From NCBI GenBank assembly GCA_949538655.1, contig CATISE010000031.1:1-12674 (forward strand): a DNA stretch of 12,674 nt, read 5' to 3'. Within the stretch, counting starts at the first letter, position 1; each line of letters begins with the position of its first letter. The translations under genes were made by a program, and so were the position numbers. This DNA is from Marine Group II euryarchaeote MED-G33. GTDB lineage: Archaea; Thermoplasmatota; Poseidoniia; Poseidoniales; Thalassarchaeaceae. The notes below the pieces were generated by a model. The model was not told the origin of the DNA. It ran no database searches and saw nothing but the letters and a program-made list of their open reading frames with translations. Of this stretch, positions 5,894-12,219 are shown in pieces.

Positions 5894-7072
5894 TCAGTTA
5901 CCCTTCCATTCTCGGTATTGAATCCATTCTTGAGTCAAGTATTCTTCACGCAGGATTTTTTCATCTTCATCCGTAGGTAAAACCGAATTTAGGTAAACTT
6001 GCCAATCATCATCATTGCCTTCAAAAGGTTCACCATGCACAGTCCATTTCTCTCCATGGTAATTGCCAAGGCCGCGATTGAATTTGTCGCTTGGGATGAA
6101 TAATTCGGGTTCACCTTCTTTCCTCGGCTTGCTGATTCGAACCATTTCAGCTTTGATTTCATTGAAGTAATGCATCCTTGATTCTTCATTCAGATGCTCG
6201 CGTGTAGCCTCTACTTCAGATTCTCTTTCGTCATAACGACCCTTGACTCCGTAAACATATGCCCACTGAGCGGAGGTGCTCTCATCGGTTCCAAACAGAT
6301 CTAGACCGGTACTGACCCACTTGTTGATGTATTTCTGTAGGAATGCCATGGGGATGACACCTTGCTTGACAATACGTCGCAATCCATTGGCACCCGTTCC
6401 CAAGTGGAACGATTCTTCCTTTAGCATTGGACCCATGCTGGCTGCCAAAGGTCTGAATGATGATGTACTCAACATCTTCAGTTGGAATTTTCCATCACGG
6501 TCGATGAAATGTGTGAAGCAAAAGAAATCGAGCCAGTGGTCGATTGGTTCATTGAAAGAACCCAACAGCCTTCCTCGATCATCTTCGTCTCGGTTTTGGT
6601 TTGCCATTGAGTTCCGCTCCAGAAGTTTCATTGCTTCACGGACACCCTGTTCGCCGAAGAAAGTACACAATAAGTAGGCCATTTGCCAACCGTGACGCTG
6701 CTCTTCACACATGATACGGAGTGCAGACTTACGATCATATTCGGTGGGTGCTGAATCAAGCAAGTGGTTTTGCTGTTCCACACTGGCAAATTCAGTATCG
6801 CCTTGAACGGTAACCATTGAGATAATTGCATCACGAATATTCTGTTGGGGGATTTGCATCCTTCGTTCCCACTTGGGCATTCCTTCAAAGTCCCCGAATT
6901 CGATTTTTTCGCCAGCCGTATCCCAATCAAATTTGATATCGAAAGTGTAGTCACCCAACCAAGCGGTGTCAAATCCGATTCTCGTTTGCCATTCTTGGAA
7001 CTCGGAAATCCAAGCCTCAAAGTTTGGAGTGTAAGTCTCTACAACCTCGGTCTCACTGTCATCATAACCCAT
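5894..7072 (-). CDS. boxB: BoxB-like di-iron benzoyl-CoA epoxidase
   Basis: This 392-residue protein resembles BoxB, the di-iron oxygenase that forms 2,3-epoxybenzoyl-CoA from benzoyl-CoA and O2. Family blocks appear in order: VQGDTEFASVEQQ near 89-101, CEEQRH at 122-127, LGSFNE near 170, FIDRDGKFQL near 189-198 and KEESFH at 218-223. These supply all six expected iron ligands: Glu94, Glu124, His127, Asp191, Glu220 and His223. The tail (FIPSDKFNRGLGNYHG) matches the BoxB end region. It is shorter than bacterial BoxB (about 470), mainly at both ends. ATG 7072 is preferred to TTG 7090, which lies in an inverted repeat. The BoxA reductase and BoxC lyase are absent here. PaaA is less likely because no PaaB or PaaC lies nearby. 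The exact substrate is inferred. Confidence 0.85.
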   Translation of the reverse strand: MGYDDSETEVVETYTPNFEAWISEFQEWQTRIGFDTAWLGDYTFDIKFDWDTAGEKIEFGDFEGMPKWERRMQIPQQNIRDAIISMVTVQGDTEFASVEQQNHLLDSAPTEYDRKSALRIMCEEQRHGWQMAYLLCTFFGEQGVREAMKLLERNSMANQNRDEDDRGRLLGSFNEPIDHWLDFFCFTHFIDRDGKFQLKMLSTSSFRPLAASMGPMLKEESFHLGTGANGLRRIVKQGVIPMAFLQKYINKWVSTGLDLFGTDESTSAQWAYVYGVKGRYDERESEVEATREHLNEESRMHYFNEIKAEMVRISKPRKEGEPELFIPSDKFNRGLGNYHGEKWTVHGEPFEGNDDDWQVYLNSVLPTDEDEKILREEYLTQEWIQYREWKGN

Positions 7073-7073
7073 G

Positions 7074-7090
7074 TTGTCCCGTAGGGACAA
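7074..7090. promoter_or_regulatory. Perfect inverted repeat just before the boxB start (candidate operator)
   Basis: TTGTCCC-GTA-GGGACAA is a perfect 7-base inverted repeat with a 3-base centre, ending one base from the boxB ATG (7072). It lies between the TATA-like box and the start codon, where a bound repressor would block RNA polymerase in archaea. If transcribed it would form a hairpin against the start codon instead. Confidence 0.5.
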
Positions 7091-7102
7091 TCATATTTCA
7101 AA
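7091..7102 (-). promoter_or_regulatory. TATA-like box for boxB
   Basis: The minus strand reads TTTGAAATATGA, with its AT core about 25 bases before the boxB ATG. No Shine-Dalgarno is visible upstream of that ATG. Both fit a leaderless archaeal transcript, giving boxB its own promoter in the 45-base gap after the hydratase gene. Confidence 0.4.
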
Positions 7103-7117
7103 TGACGTTTTTTGACA

Positions 7118-7978
7118 TTACTTTCCGGAGAAGCGAGGTGTACGTCTTTCGACATATGATGCGATTCCTTCTTTCGCATCTTCCGACTGGAACAGGTCCG
7201 ATTGCAACTCACGCTCAAGTGCAAGATGGTATTCAAGAGGGATCTCGATTCCACTCTGAACACTTCGCTTGATGTTTCCAATGGCCTTTGGTGCTGCCAA
7301 TGGCAGGGTGAACTGACCGGCGTAATCCAAAACATCTTGGCGGAATTCATCCAAACTCATACTGTCATACAAATCATGAACCAAATCCATCTCTTTGGCT
7401 TCCTCAAAGGAAAACTTTCGACCTGTAACCATGATTTCCATGGCTCTTGCCTTACCGACCAAACGTGACAAGCGTGCAGTTCCTCCGGTGCCTGCAAGTA
7501 CGCCTAGTGCGACTTCCGGTAAACCAATCTGGAAATTACCTTTCAATGCGATTCGGATATCGGCAGCCATTGCAATCTCAAGCCCACCACCTACGGTATG
7601 TCCGTTGAGTGCAGCAATCACCAACTTTGGTGTTTGTTCCAGACGGGAAAGAGTCTCGTTTGCATGTAGGCAGAAGAAATACTTGTAGCGTGGAGTCAAA
7701 CTGTTGAGGTAGTTGATACTCGCTCCAGCAGAGAAGAATTTCTCACCGTGGCCAGTCATCAAAATAACGCTGACATCACCATCAAATCGTGCATTCAGAA
7801 TCGCTTGATCGATGTCTTCCCACATCTCACGAGTGTAGGTATTGACTGGTGTCTTTCCTTCGACAAGTTGTTTACCGTCCGAATCTGAGATCAGTTCGAT
7901 AACGGCAATACCGTTGTCCGTTACGCCGTAATTGACGAGGCTGTTAGGCATGGCTTCCATTGTAGGCCAATTGGTCAT
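7118..7978 (-). CDS. Enoyl-CoA hydratase (crotonase family)
   Basis: This protein, 286 residues from ATG 7978, has the crotonase fold: oxyanion-hole segments FFSAGASI (81-88) and HTVGGGLE (127-134), then GLPEVALGVLAGTGGTARL. Both catalytic glutamates of true hydratases are present (Glu134 and Glu155), unlike in the PaaG-like protein. It should hydrate an enoyl-CoA to a 3-hydroxyacyl-CoA, the substrate of the dehydrogenase in the same cluster. Other starts are possible (7960, 7951, 8008). I favour 7978 because a TTTGATAT box is centred 27 bases before it and no Shine-Dalgarno supports the others; 7951 also fits the domain. BoxC is ruled out by size. It is the first gene of the cluster. Confidence 0.85.
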   Translation of the reverse strand: MTNWPTMEAMPNSLVNYGVTDNGIAVIELISDSDGKQLVEGKTPVNTYTREMWEDIDQAILNARFDGDVSVILMTGHGEKFFSAGASINYLNSLTPRYKYFFCLHANETLSRLEQTPKLVIAALNGHTVGGGLEIAMAADIRIALKGNFQIGLPEVALGVLAGTGGTARLSRLVGKARAMEIMVTGRKFSFEEAKEMDLVHDLYDSMSLDEFRQDVLDYAGQFTLPLAAPKAIGNIKRSVQSGIEIPLEYHLALERELQSDLFQSEDAKEGIASYVERRTPRFSGK

Positions 7979-8001
7979 ACCATTGCCGAATCGCAGAAGG
8001 C

Positions 8002-8009
8002 ATATCAAA
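8002..8009 (-). promoter_or_regulatory. TATA-like box for the enoyl-CoA hydratase gene
   Basis: The minus strand reads TTTGATAT, centred about 27 bases before the ATG at 7978. It resembles the TTTGAAATAT box before boxB. It lies directly beside a GC-rich inverted repeat (8012-8026). The call rests on spacing and composition only. Confidence 0.35.
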
Positions 8010-8011
8010 TC

Positions 8012-8026
8012 GCCGCCGTAGGCGGC
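8012..8026. terminator. GC-rich hairpin between glpX and the hydratase gene
   Basis: GCCGCC-GTA-GGCGGC is a perfect 6-base inverted repeat lying 8 bases past the glpX stop in the direction of transcription. On the minus strand it is followed by GATTTG, a poor T-run, so termination of the moaE-moaC-glpX unit is plausible but not clear. Alternatively it is a protein site upstream of the hydratase promoter. It has the same TAC centre as the repeat before boxB. Confidence 0.35.
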
Positions 8027-8034
8027 TTATCGAA

Positions 8035-8991
8035 TCAGAGACTTTTCTCGGTGGATATGAATTGCCTTCGACCATCGATAACATGCAGAATTTCCGAGTG
8101 CACAGCCGCCCGATTTGGTCCCATGAATTCAACCCCTGGAAGGTAACCTGAACAAACACCTGAAGCGACAAAGATCGCATCATCAGACGCACAGAGTTCA
8201 TCTCGCCCCCAAATTCGATCGACATCATCACCAACCATTTCAGCAGCACGTCTGGAATGGTCTTCGTTGGTTGTGACAAGTTTCCCTTCGAAATGTCCTC
8301 CGAGTGCACGCAATGCAGTGGCTGTAATGACTCCTTCAGGTGCGGCTCCAATTCCCATTAGCATGTCCACGTCGGAGTTTGGATCAGCTGCGTTGAGTGC
8401 AGCAGAAACATCACCATCTCCAATCAATGGCACACAAACATCCAGTGCGCGCAATTCCTTGATGAGCGTCTCGTGTCTTGGGCGGTCCATGACGACGACT
8501 TTCAGTTCCGATGGCGTCCTGTCTAAAGCAGAACATGCAGCCTCAATATTCCAATCCGTTGAGGCTTCAAGACTTAGGATGCCATTCAATTCGGGTCCAC
8601 CTGCAATTTTGTCCATGTAACAATCGGGTGCGTGTAGGAGTGTTCCTCTTGGAGCGGCTGCGAGGACAGCGATTGCATTGGGTGAATCGGTTGCGCAATT
8701 GTTTGTACATTCCAAAGGGTCGACAGCAATGTCAATTTGTGGCGCACCATCTACACCTTGAAGACATCCAAGTGGTTCACCAATGTACAACATCGGGGCA
8801 TCATCTCTTTCGCCTTCACCGATTGCAACTCTCCCATCAAATGGGACTGAATCAAAAACTGCTCGCATTGCTTCTACAGCCGCGCCATCAGCCTTTTTGC
8901 GTTCACCTCGCCCACGCCATTTTGCAGCGGCAATGGCCGCTTCTTCACACGCTCGCAGGAAGTAGTCTGCCAACTCAGACGTACTCGTCAT
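8035..8991 (-). CDS. glpX: Class II (GlpX-type) fructose-1,6-bisphosphatase
   Basis: This 318-residue enzyme hydrolyses fructose 1,6-bisphosphate to fructose 6-phosphate in gluconeogenesis, in the cytoplasm with Mn or Mg. Family blocks are clear: KADGAAVEAMR (Asp35), IGEGERDDAPMLYIGE (Glu59), DIAVDPLECTN (Asp91, Glu94), PNAIAVLAAAPRG, HAPDCYMDKIAGG and GAAPEGVITATA (Glu219). These correspond to the metal and substrate positions of E. coli GlpX. The usual DPLEGT has Cys95 in place of Gly. ATG 8991 gives the normal family N-terminus; an ATG at 9033 overlapping moaC would add 14 residues. No Shine-Dalgarno is seen. It lies 25 bases after moaC on the same strand and is probably co-transcribed with moaE and moaC, without an obvious functional link. 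Confidence 0.93.
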   Translation of the reverse strand: MTSTSELADYFLRACEEAAIAAAKWRGRGERKKADGAAVEAMRAVFDSVPFDGRVAIGEGERDDAPMLYIGEPLGCLQGVDGAPQIDIAVDPLECTNNCATDSPNAIAVLAAAPRGTLLHAPDCYMDKIAGGPELNGILSLEASTDWNIEAACSALDRTPSELKVVVMDRPRHETLIKELRALDVCVPLIGDGDVSAALNAADPNSDVDMLMGIGAAPEGVITATALRALGGHFEGKLVTTNEDHSRRAAEMVGDDVDRIWGRDELCASDDAIFVASGVCSGYLPGVEFMGPNRAAVHSEILHVIDGRRQFISTEKSL

Positions 8992-9016
8992 GTCATACGC
9001 GAGTGCGAGGGGGTTC

Positions 9017-9466
9017 TCAATCCTGCGCCTCATCCTTACGCTTTTCCAAGACGCGAATTTCACGAATATTCGTACTTGGATACTGTCCACTAGAATCTTT
9101 CTCAAGTGACTTGACCATATCCCATGCGCATAGTAATCCAGTAGAGACTCCACAAAGTGCCTCCATTTCCACACCTGTTTTCCAATGTGCGCTAACACTG
9201 ACAGTACAACGAAGAGAATCCCCTTCCCAATCCCATGTCACTGAACAACCTTCGATTGGAATGATGTGGCAATGCGGGATTGCTCTCGGAGTTTCCTTGA
9301 CTGCTTGAATTGCCGCAACCATACTCGCCTCGAGAACATCACCTTTTGGGACCAAACCATTGCGGATTGCATCAGCAGAATCAGTAGAAAGTTCGAGGAC
9401 GCCAGTTGCAATTGCAGATCGTGCAACAATCGGCTTATGACCGATTGGAATAATCGCATCTGTCAA
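9017..9466 (-). CDS. moaC: Cyclic pyranopterin monophosphate synthase MoaC
   Basis: This 149-residue enzyme completes the first step of molybdenum cofactor synthesis, forming cyclic pyranopterin monophosphate from the MoaA product. Hallmarks are KPIVARSAIATG near the N-terminus, LVPKGDVLEASMVAAIQ, the catalytic His region IPHCHIIP, the KTGVEMEAL signature and DMVKSLEKD with the conserved Asp and Lys. No ATG fits; the frame runs open inside moaE. I place the start at TTG 9466, which overlaps the moaE stop as TTGA and has AAGGAGG at 9474-9480, 7 bases upstream. This gives a domain-length protein and translational coupling to moaE. MoaA is not in the window. Confidence 0.92.
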   Translation of the reverse strand: MTDAIIPIGHKPIVARSAIATGVLELSTDSADAIRNGLVPKGDVLEASMVAAIQAVKETPRAIPHCHIIPIEGCSVTWDWEGDSLRCTVSVSAHWKTGVEMEALCGVSTGLLCAWDMVKSLEKDSSGQYPSTNIREIRVLEKRKDEAQD

Positions 9467-9885
9467 CCGAGCCCCTCCTTCCAAAGTGCACCATCGGCGC
9501 GCACTTCCTTCTTCCACAGGGGGGCTTGCGCTTTCAGTTCGTCGATGAGCCAAGAACAAGCTTCGAAGCCTTCTCGGCGATGAATACTCGCAACATGGAT
9601 ACAAACAATATCTTCGCCAGGCAGCACAACACCCGTTCGGTGACTCATTGCGATCCCTTCGACACCAAACAGTTCAATTGCTTGAGAAGCGAGTTGGTGT
9701 AATACTTCAGGCAATTTTTCAGACCATGCATCAAACTCAAGCCGATGTACTTCCACGCCATCGTCAACACCACGCGTTAAACCGATGAAAGAAACGACAC
9801 TACCGCATCCATCGAGTTCCATCTTGGAACGTAACGCATCGGATTTGAGTTGCTCTGGTGCATTTTCAATCAAGATCTGTCCCAT
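9463..9885 (-). CDS. moaE: Molybdopterin synthase large subunit MoaE
   Basis: This 140-residue subunit, with MoaD, inserts two sulfurs into cyclic pyranopterin monophosphate to make molybdopterin. Family blocks are GCGSVVSFIGLTRG (27-40), SHRTGVVLPGEDIVCIHVAS (81-100), IHRREGFEA (101-109) and LKAQAPLWKKE with the active-site lysines Lys118 and Lys125 or 126. Length is normal. ATG 9885 is supported by GGAGGT at 9892-9897, 6 bases upstream; a GTG at 9900 would add five residues and lacks that signal. The gene overlaps moaC by 4 bases. The sulfur carrier MoaD is not encoded here. Confidence 0.93.
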   Translation of the reverse strand: MGQILIENAPEQLKSDALRSKMELDGCGSVVSFIGLTRGVDDGVEVHRLEFDAWSEKLPEVLHQLASQAIELFGVEGIAMSHRTGVVLPGEDIVCIHVASIHRREGFEACSWLIDELKAQAPLWKKEVRADGALWKEGLG

Positions 9886-9980
9886 GAAGGTACCTCCCAC
9901 TGCCCGTATTTGTCAAACGCAGGCACTGTATCATGAGTATTCCGCACAATCGCCTAAATACTCCAACACGAGGGCCCTTC
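9886..9980. promoter_or_regulatory. Divergent promoter region of moaE and the ferredoxin gene
   Basis: This 95-base gap separates moaE (minus) from the ferredoxin gene (plus). AT-rich candidates are TTTGACAAATAC on the minus strand (9906-9917) and CCTAAATACT on the plus strand (9953-9962), each about 24-26 bases from a start codon. Both genes also have good Shine-Dalgarno sites, which would be lost if transcription began at the ATG, so the true boxes may lie further out (for example GATACA near 9928-9933). Confidence 0.35.
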
Positions 9981-10241
9981 ATGGCCGATGCATTCCGGGA
10001 GAAGGCAACGCCGGGAGTAGTCCCAGCGCTTCAATCGGGTCCATCCCATGACCGCCCTATTTTTGATGGCACAATTTTGAATGTCATCGATGACCTGTGT
10101 GTGGGTTGTTCTTACTGCTTGATGGCCTGCCAAGACGATGCGTTGATTGTAGAAGGGCTTTGTGAAGTCATCCACGACAACTGTACGGATTGTCTTCGCT
10201 GTTTGATGTGGTGTCCCACGGGTGCCTTGGTATACTCTTGA
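9981..10241 (+). CDS. Ferredoxin with two [4Fe-4S] clusters
   Basis: This 86-residue ferredoxin has a 30-residue leader and then two complete four-Cys motifs: Cys40-43-46 with Cys50 and Cys68-71-74 with Cys78. The second is followed by the usual Pro; the first has Gln there. It should carry two [4Fe-4S] clusters and pass low-potential electrons. ATG 9981 is chosen over ATG 9933 because GAGGG at 9970-9974 lies 6 bases before it. It ends 10 bases before the flavoprotein gene, whose Shine-Dalgarno overlaps its stop, so it probably feeds electrons to that enzyme. A role as donor to the BoxB-like oxygenase is possible but has no positional support. Confidence 0.85.
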   Translation: MADAFREKATPGVVPALQSGPSHDRPIFDGTILNVIDDLCVGCSYCLMACQDDALIVEGLCEVIHDNCTDCLRCLMWCPTGALVYS

Positions 10242-10251
10242 GGCTGAACCC

Positions 10252-11598
10252 ATGACCGAAAAGAAACGTGTCGTTGTCATCGGCAGTGGTATTGGAGGAA
10301 TGACCTCAGCGGTCAAGTTGGCGCACACTGGGAACTACGATGTTCAAGTTTACGAACGCCTTTCTTTTGCGGGAGGGAGGTTCACCCAACACGATCATGA
10401 CGGATATGCGGTTCCAACAGGGGCAGTCCACATGGTTCCCCATGGTATGAAAGGACCATTCTCCAAGCTGATTCTAGGCAAGAGAAGCAAGGGTGGATTG
10501 GAACTTGGGCGTCATGGAGTTGAGTTCCTTCCATCCATGAAGTTTGCATGTCGTAATGTCGACGGCGTTCACCAGGGTGCGAATAATGCCATGGATATCA
10601 TGCGTTGGTTCCCATTTCGTGACACGTTGAATTTACCTCGCCTCCTCCTTGCGAGAGCGAAGAAACCTGGAGGTGAGGGTGAAACTCTTGATGGGGATAC
10701 TTGGATGCGTCAGCGTTTTTCAGATCCCTTTGTCGACTTTCTTGACGCTTTCATTAATTTCGCAGCCAGTGTGCGCTTCTATCAGATGCCAGTATCAACC
10801 ACAATCCGTATGCTTCAGAATAGTTTCTGGTCAGACCGCCCACACGTTCCCAAAGGTGGTTGTAAATCGGTGATTGACGCCCTTCGGAAAGAACTCAAGC
10901 AGCACAATGGCAAACTCAAACTCAGCCATGAGGTCACTGAGATTATCCCTGGCCATGAGGAAGCGGCGACCAAAGGACATCGATTCGCAGTCGGTCTTCG
11001 CCGACGTGGCCGCGAAGATGCGACATGGGTTGGTGCGGATGCAATCATTCACAATGGGGGGCATCCAAACTTACTCGATACATTGTCCGATGATTTCCAT
11101 ATTGAACATGAGATTCGAGATCGAATTAACAAAACTCAGGCGGCTGGAGGTATTGGTTTCGTCTTTGGTTTGGACCAAGAAATTCCTCATCAAGATAGTG
11201 GAGTCACCATGCTCCCAGGTCTCAGCAGAGTCGGGGGATATGTGATTCCAACCTTCTCCGATCCCTCATTGGCCCCGAAAGGGAAACACATGATGATTAC
11301 ACATCAGTTCGTCCCCAAGTCTGACATCAAAGCAGAGATCAAACGTGGTCGTGAAGAGTTGCATTCAGCTCTGCCGTGGTTGGAAAAACATGGTGAGGAA
11401 ATCGCCGTTCATTCCTATCACCGAAATTGGCCTTGCAATCGAACACCGCAAGGCGCAGAATTGCCCAGTGATGTGGGTGTTGATGGCATTCGATTGGTCG
11501 GGGATGGCGTCAAGGGTCATGGTTGGATGATGATTGAAGGTGTCACGTCAAATGTGCCCGGTGCAGTGAGGGGAATCGAATCATCCCTACGGAACTAA
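10252..11598 (+). CDS. FAD-dependent oxidoreductase, CrtI/phytoene desaturase-like
   Basis: This 448-residue flavoprotein has the dinucleotide-binding motif G11-S-G-I-G-G16, an acidic Glu35 in VYERLSFAGGR, and the C-terminal FAD-binding stretch GIRLVGDGVKGHGWMMIEG near 411-429. This layout fits the phytoene desaturase-like amine-oxidase superfamily, whose members desaturate, isomerise or reduce isoprenoid double bonds. Substrate is not readable. ATG 10252 has GAGG at 10240-10243, 8 bases upstream; a GTG at 10222 overlaps the ferredoxin gene and is not needed. The paired ferredoxin suggests reduction rather than desaturation, for example of an archaeal lipid or quinone side chain. No other carotenoid genes are present. 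Its stop overlaps the convergent zinc-knuckle gene by 4 bases. Confidence 0.75.
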   Translation: MTEKKRVVVIGSGIGGMTSAVKLAHTGNYDVQVYERLSFAGGRFTQHDHDGYAVPTGAVHMVPHGMKGPFSKLILGKRSKGGLELGRHGVEFLPSMKFACRNVDGVHQGANNAMDIMRWFPFRDTLNLPRLLLARAKKPGGEGETLDGDTWMRQRFSDPFVDFLDAFINFAASVRFYQMPVSTTIRMLQNSFWSDRPHVPKGGCKSVIDALRKELKQHNGKLKLSHEVTEIIPGHEEAATKGHRFAVGLRRRGREDATWVGADAIIHNGGHPNLLDTLSDDFHIEHEIRDRINKTQAAGGIGFVFGLDQEIPHQDSGVTMLPGLSRVGGYVIPTFSDPSLAPKGKHMMITHQFVPKSDIKAEIKRGREELHSALPWLEKHGEEIAVHSYHRNWPCNRTPQGAELPSDVGVDGIRLVGDGVKGHGWMMIEGVTSNVPGAVRGIESSLRN

Positions 11599-12107
11599 TC
11601 AGTTCTAGAACAGGTCCTAGCATTGTGGTCTGAGCCTCCACAGATACTACAAGATCGGGATCCCAACATCACCAATCTTCGCATTCTTTTCTCTGCTGCA
11701 GTTGGATTGACCGTAGGGCAAGTTCGAAGATTGTGACCGTTTTCTCCACAGGCTGAACAAATCCTAACGCGATCAATTCTTCGCTTCTGCTTGATTTTTC
11801 GTTCAGGATGTAGCACTGGACATGTCCGTGAATTGTGACCCACAGTACCACAAGCACCACACACACGTCTCCCATCTTTACGGGGCACCTCCTCGCGTTT
11901 TTCTCTGCGTGCGGCACCCATTGGATTCTCGATTGGACACGTTCGTGAATTGTGCCCTTTGTCGCCACAAATTTTGCAGGAACGGGTGAATCGATTCTTG
12001 TCTCTAATTATGCGTCGATTGGCAGCATTGGGATTTACTGCTGGACAAGTCCTTACATTGTGTCCTGCTTCACCACAAGAAGTACAGACTCGTCCTGCTT
12101 TGGCCAC
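11595..12107 (-). CDS. Protein with five CCHC zinc knuckles
   Basis: This 170-residue basic protein is built almost wholly of five zinc knuckles, each C-x2-C-x4-H-x4-C with the consensus CxxCGxxGHNxRTC. They begin at Cys8, Cys44, Cys83, Cys117 and Cys153. The linkers carry a recurring P-x-x-N-P-x-A pattern and many Arg and Lys residues. CCHC knuckles bind single-stranded nucleic acid, so an RNA- or DNA-binding role is likely but inferred. The GHNSRTC form resembles knuckles in plant MYB-like proteins more than viral Gag. The start is GTG 12107; a stop lies 11 codons upstream and there is no ATG between. A TATA-like ATAAAT lies about 24 bases before it. No helicase or nuclease domain is present. 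Confidence 0.85.
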   Translation of the reverse strand: MAKAGRVCTSCGEAGHNVRTCPAVNPNAANRRIIRDKNRFTRSCKICGDKGHNSRTCPIENPMGAARREKREEVPRKDGRRVCGACGTVGHNSRTCPVLHPERKIKQKRRIDRVRICSACGENGHNLRTCPTVNPTAAEKRMRRLVMLGSRSCSICGGSDHNARTCSRTD

Positions 12108-12219
12108 GCAGTCACTTTCACTGTTCGATTTATGATGCTATTGATTTATTGATTATTGTCATTTACTGACGATGCCGTATCGACGGTGGTTTGAAGGATG
12201 TTCGCGACATCCCACGTAC
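12108..12219. promoter_or_regulatory. AT-rich divergent promoter of the zinc-knuckle and aldolase genes
   Basis: This 112-base gap separates two divergent genes and is the most AT-rich stretch of the window. The minus strand offers CATAAATCG (12127-12135), about 24 bases before the zinc-knuckle GTG. The plus strand has TTTATTGATTATT (12145-12157) and a later TTTGAAGG (12190-12197), the latter 26 bases before the aldolase ATG. TTGAT is repeated at 12141 and 12149, giving a short direct repeat. Confidence 0.4.

Noticed and set aside
5894..7072. Reading the oxygenase as PaaA
   Set aside because: PaaA is smaller and works with PaaB, PaaC and PaaE, none of which is here; the QGDTE-ASVEQQ and DRDGKFQL blocks match BoxB.
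7118..7978. Reading the hydratase as BoxC
   Set aside because: BoxC is about 550 residues with additional regions; this protein has one ordinary crotonase domain and both hydratase glutamates.
8511..9308. 265-codon plus-strand frame opposite glpX and moaC
   Set aside because: It lies wholly antisense to two genes with clear family motifs and its translation has no recognisable domain.
9467..9604. Longer MoaC starting at 9604
   Set aside because: The added 46 residues are the frame-shifted reading of moaE and have no MoaC similarity.
12136..12160. AT-rich repeated TTGAT stretch as a replication origin or CRISPR-like repeat
   Set aside because: Only two short copies are present, with no larger repeats or origin-recognition elements; a promoter explains it.
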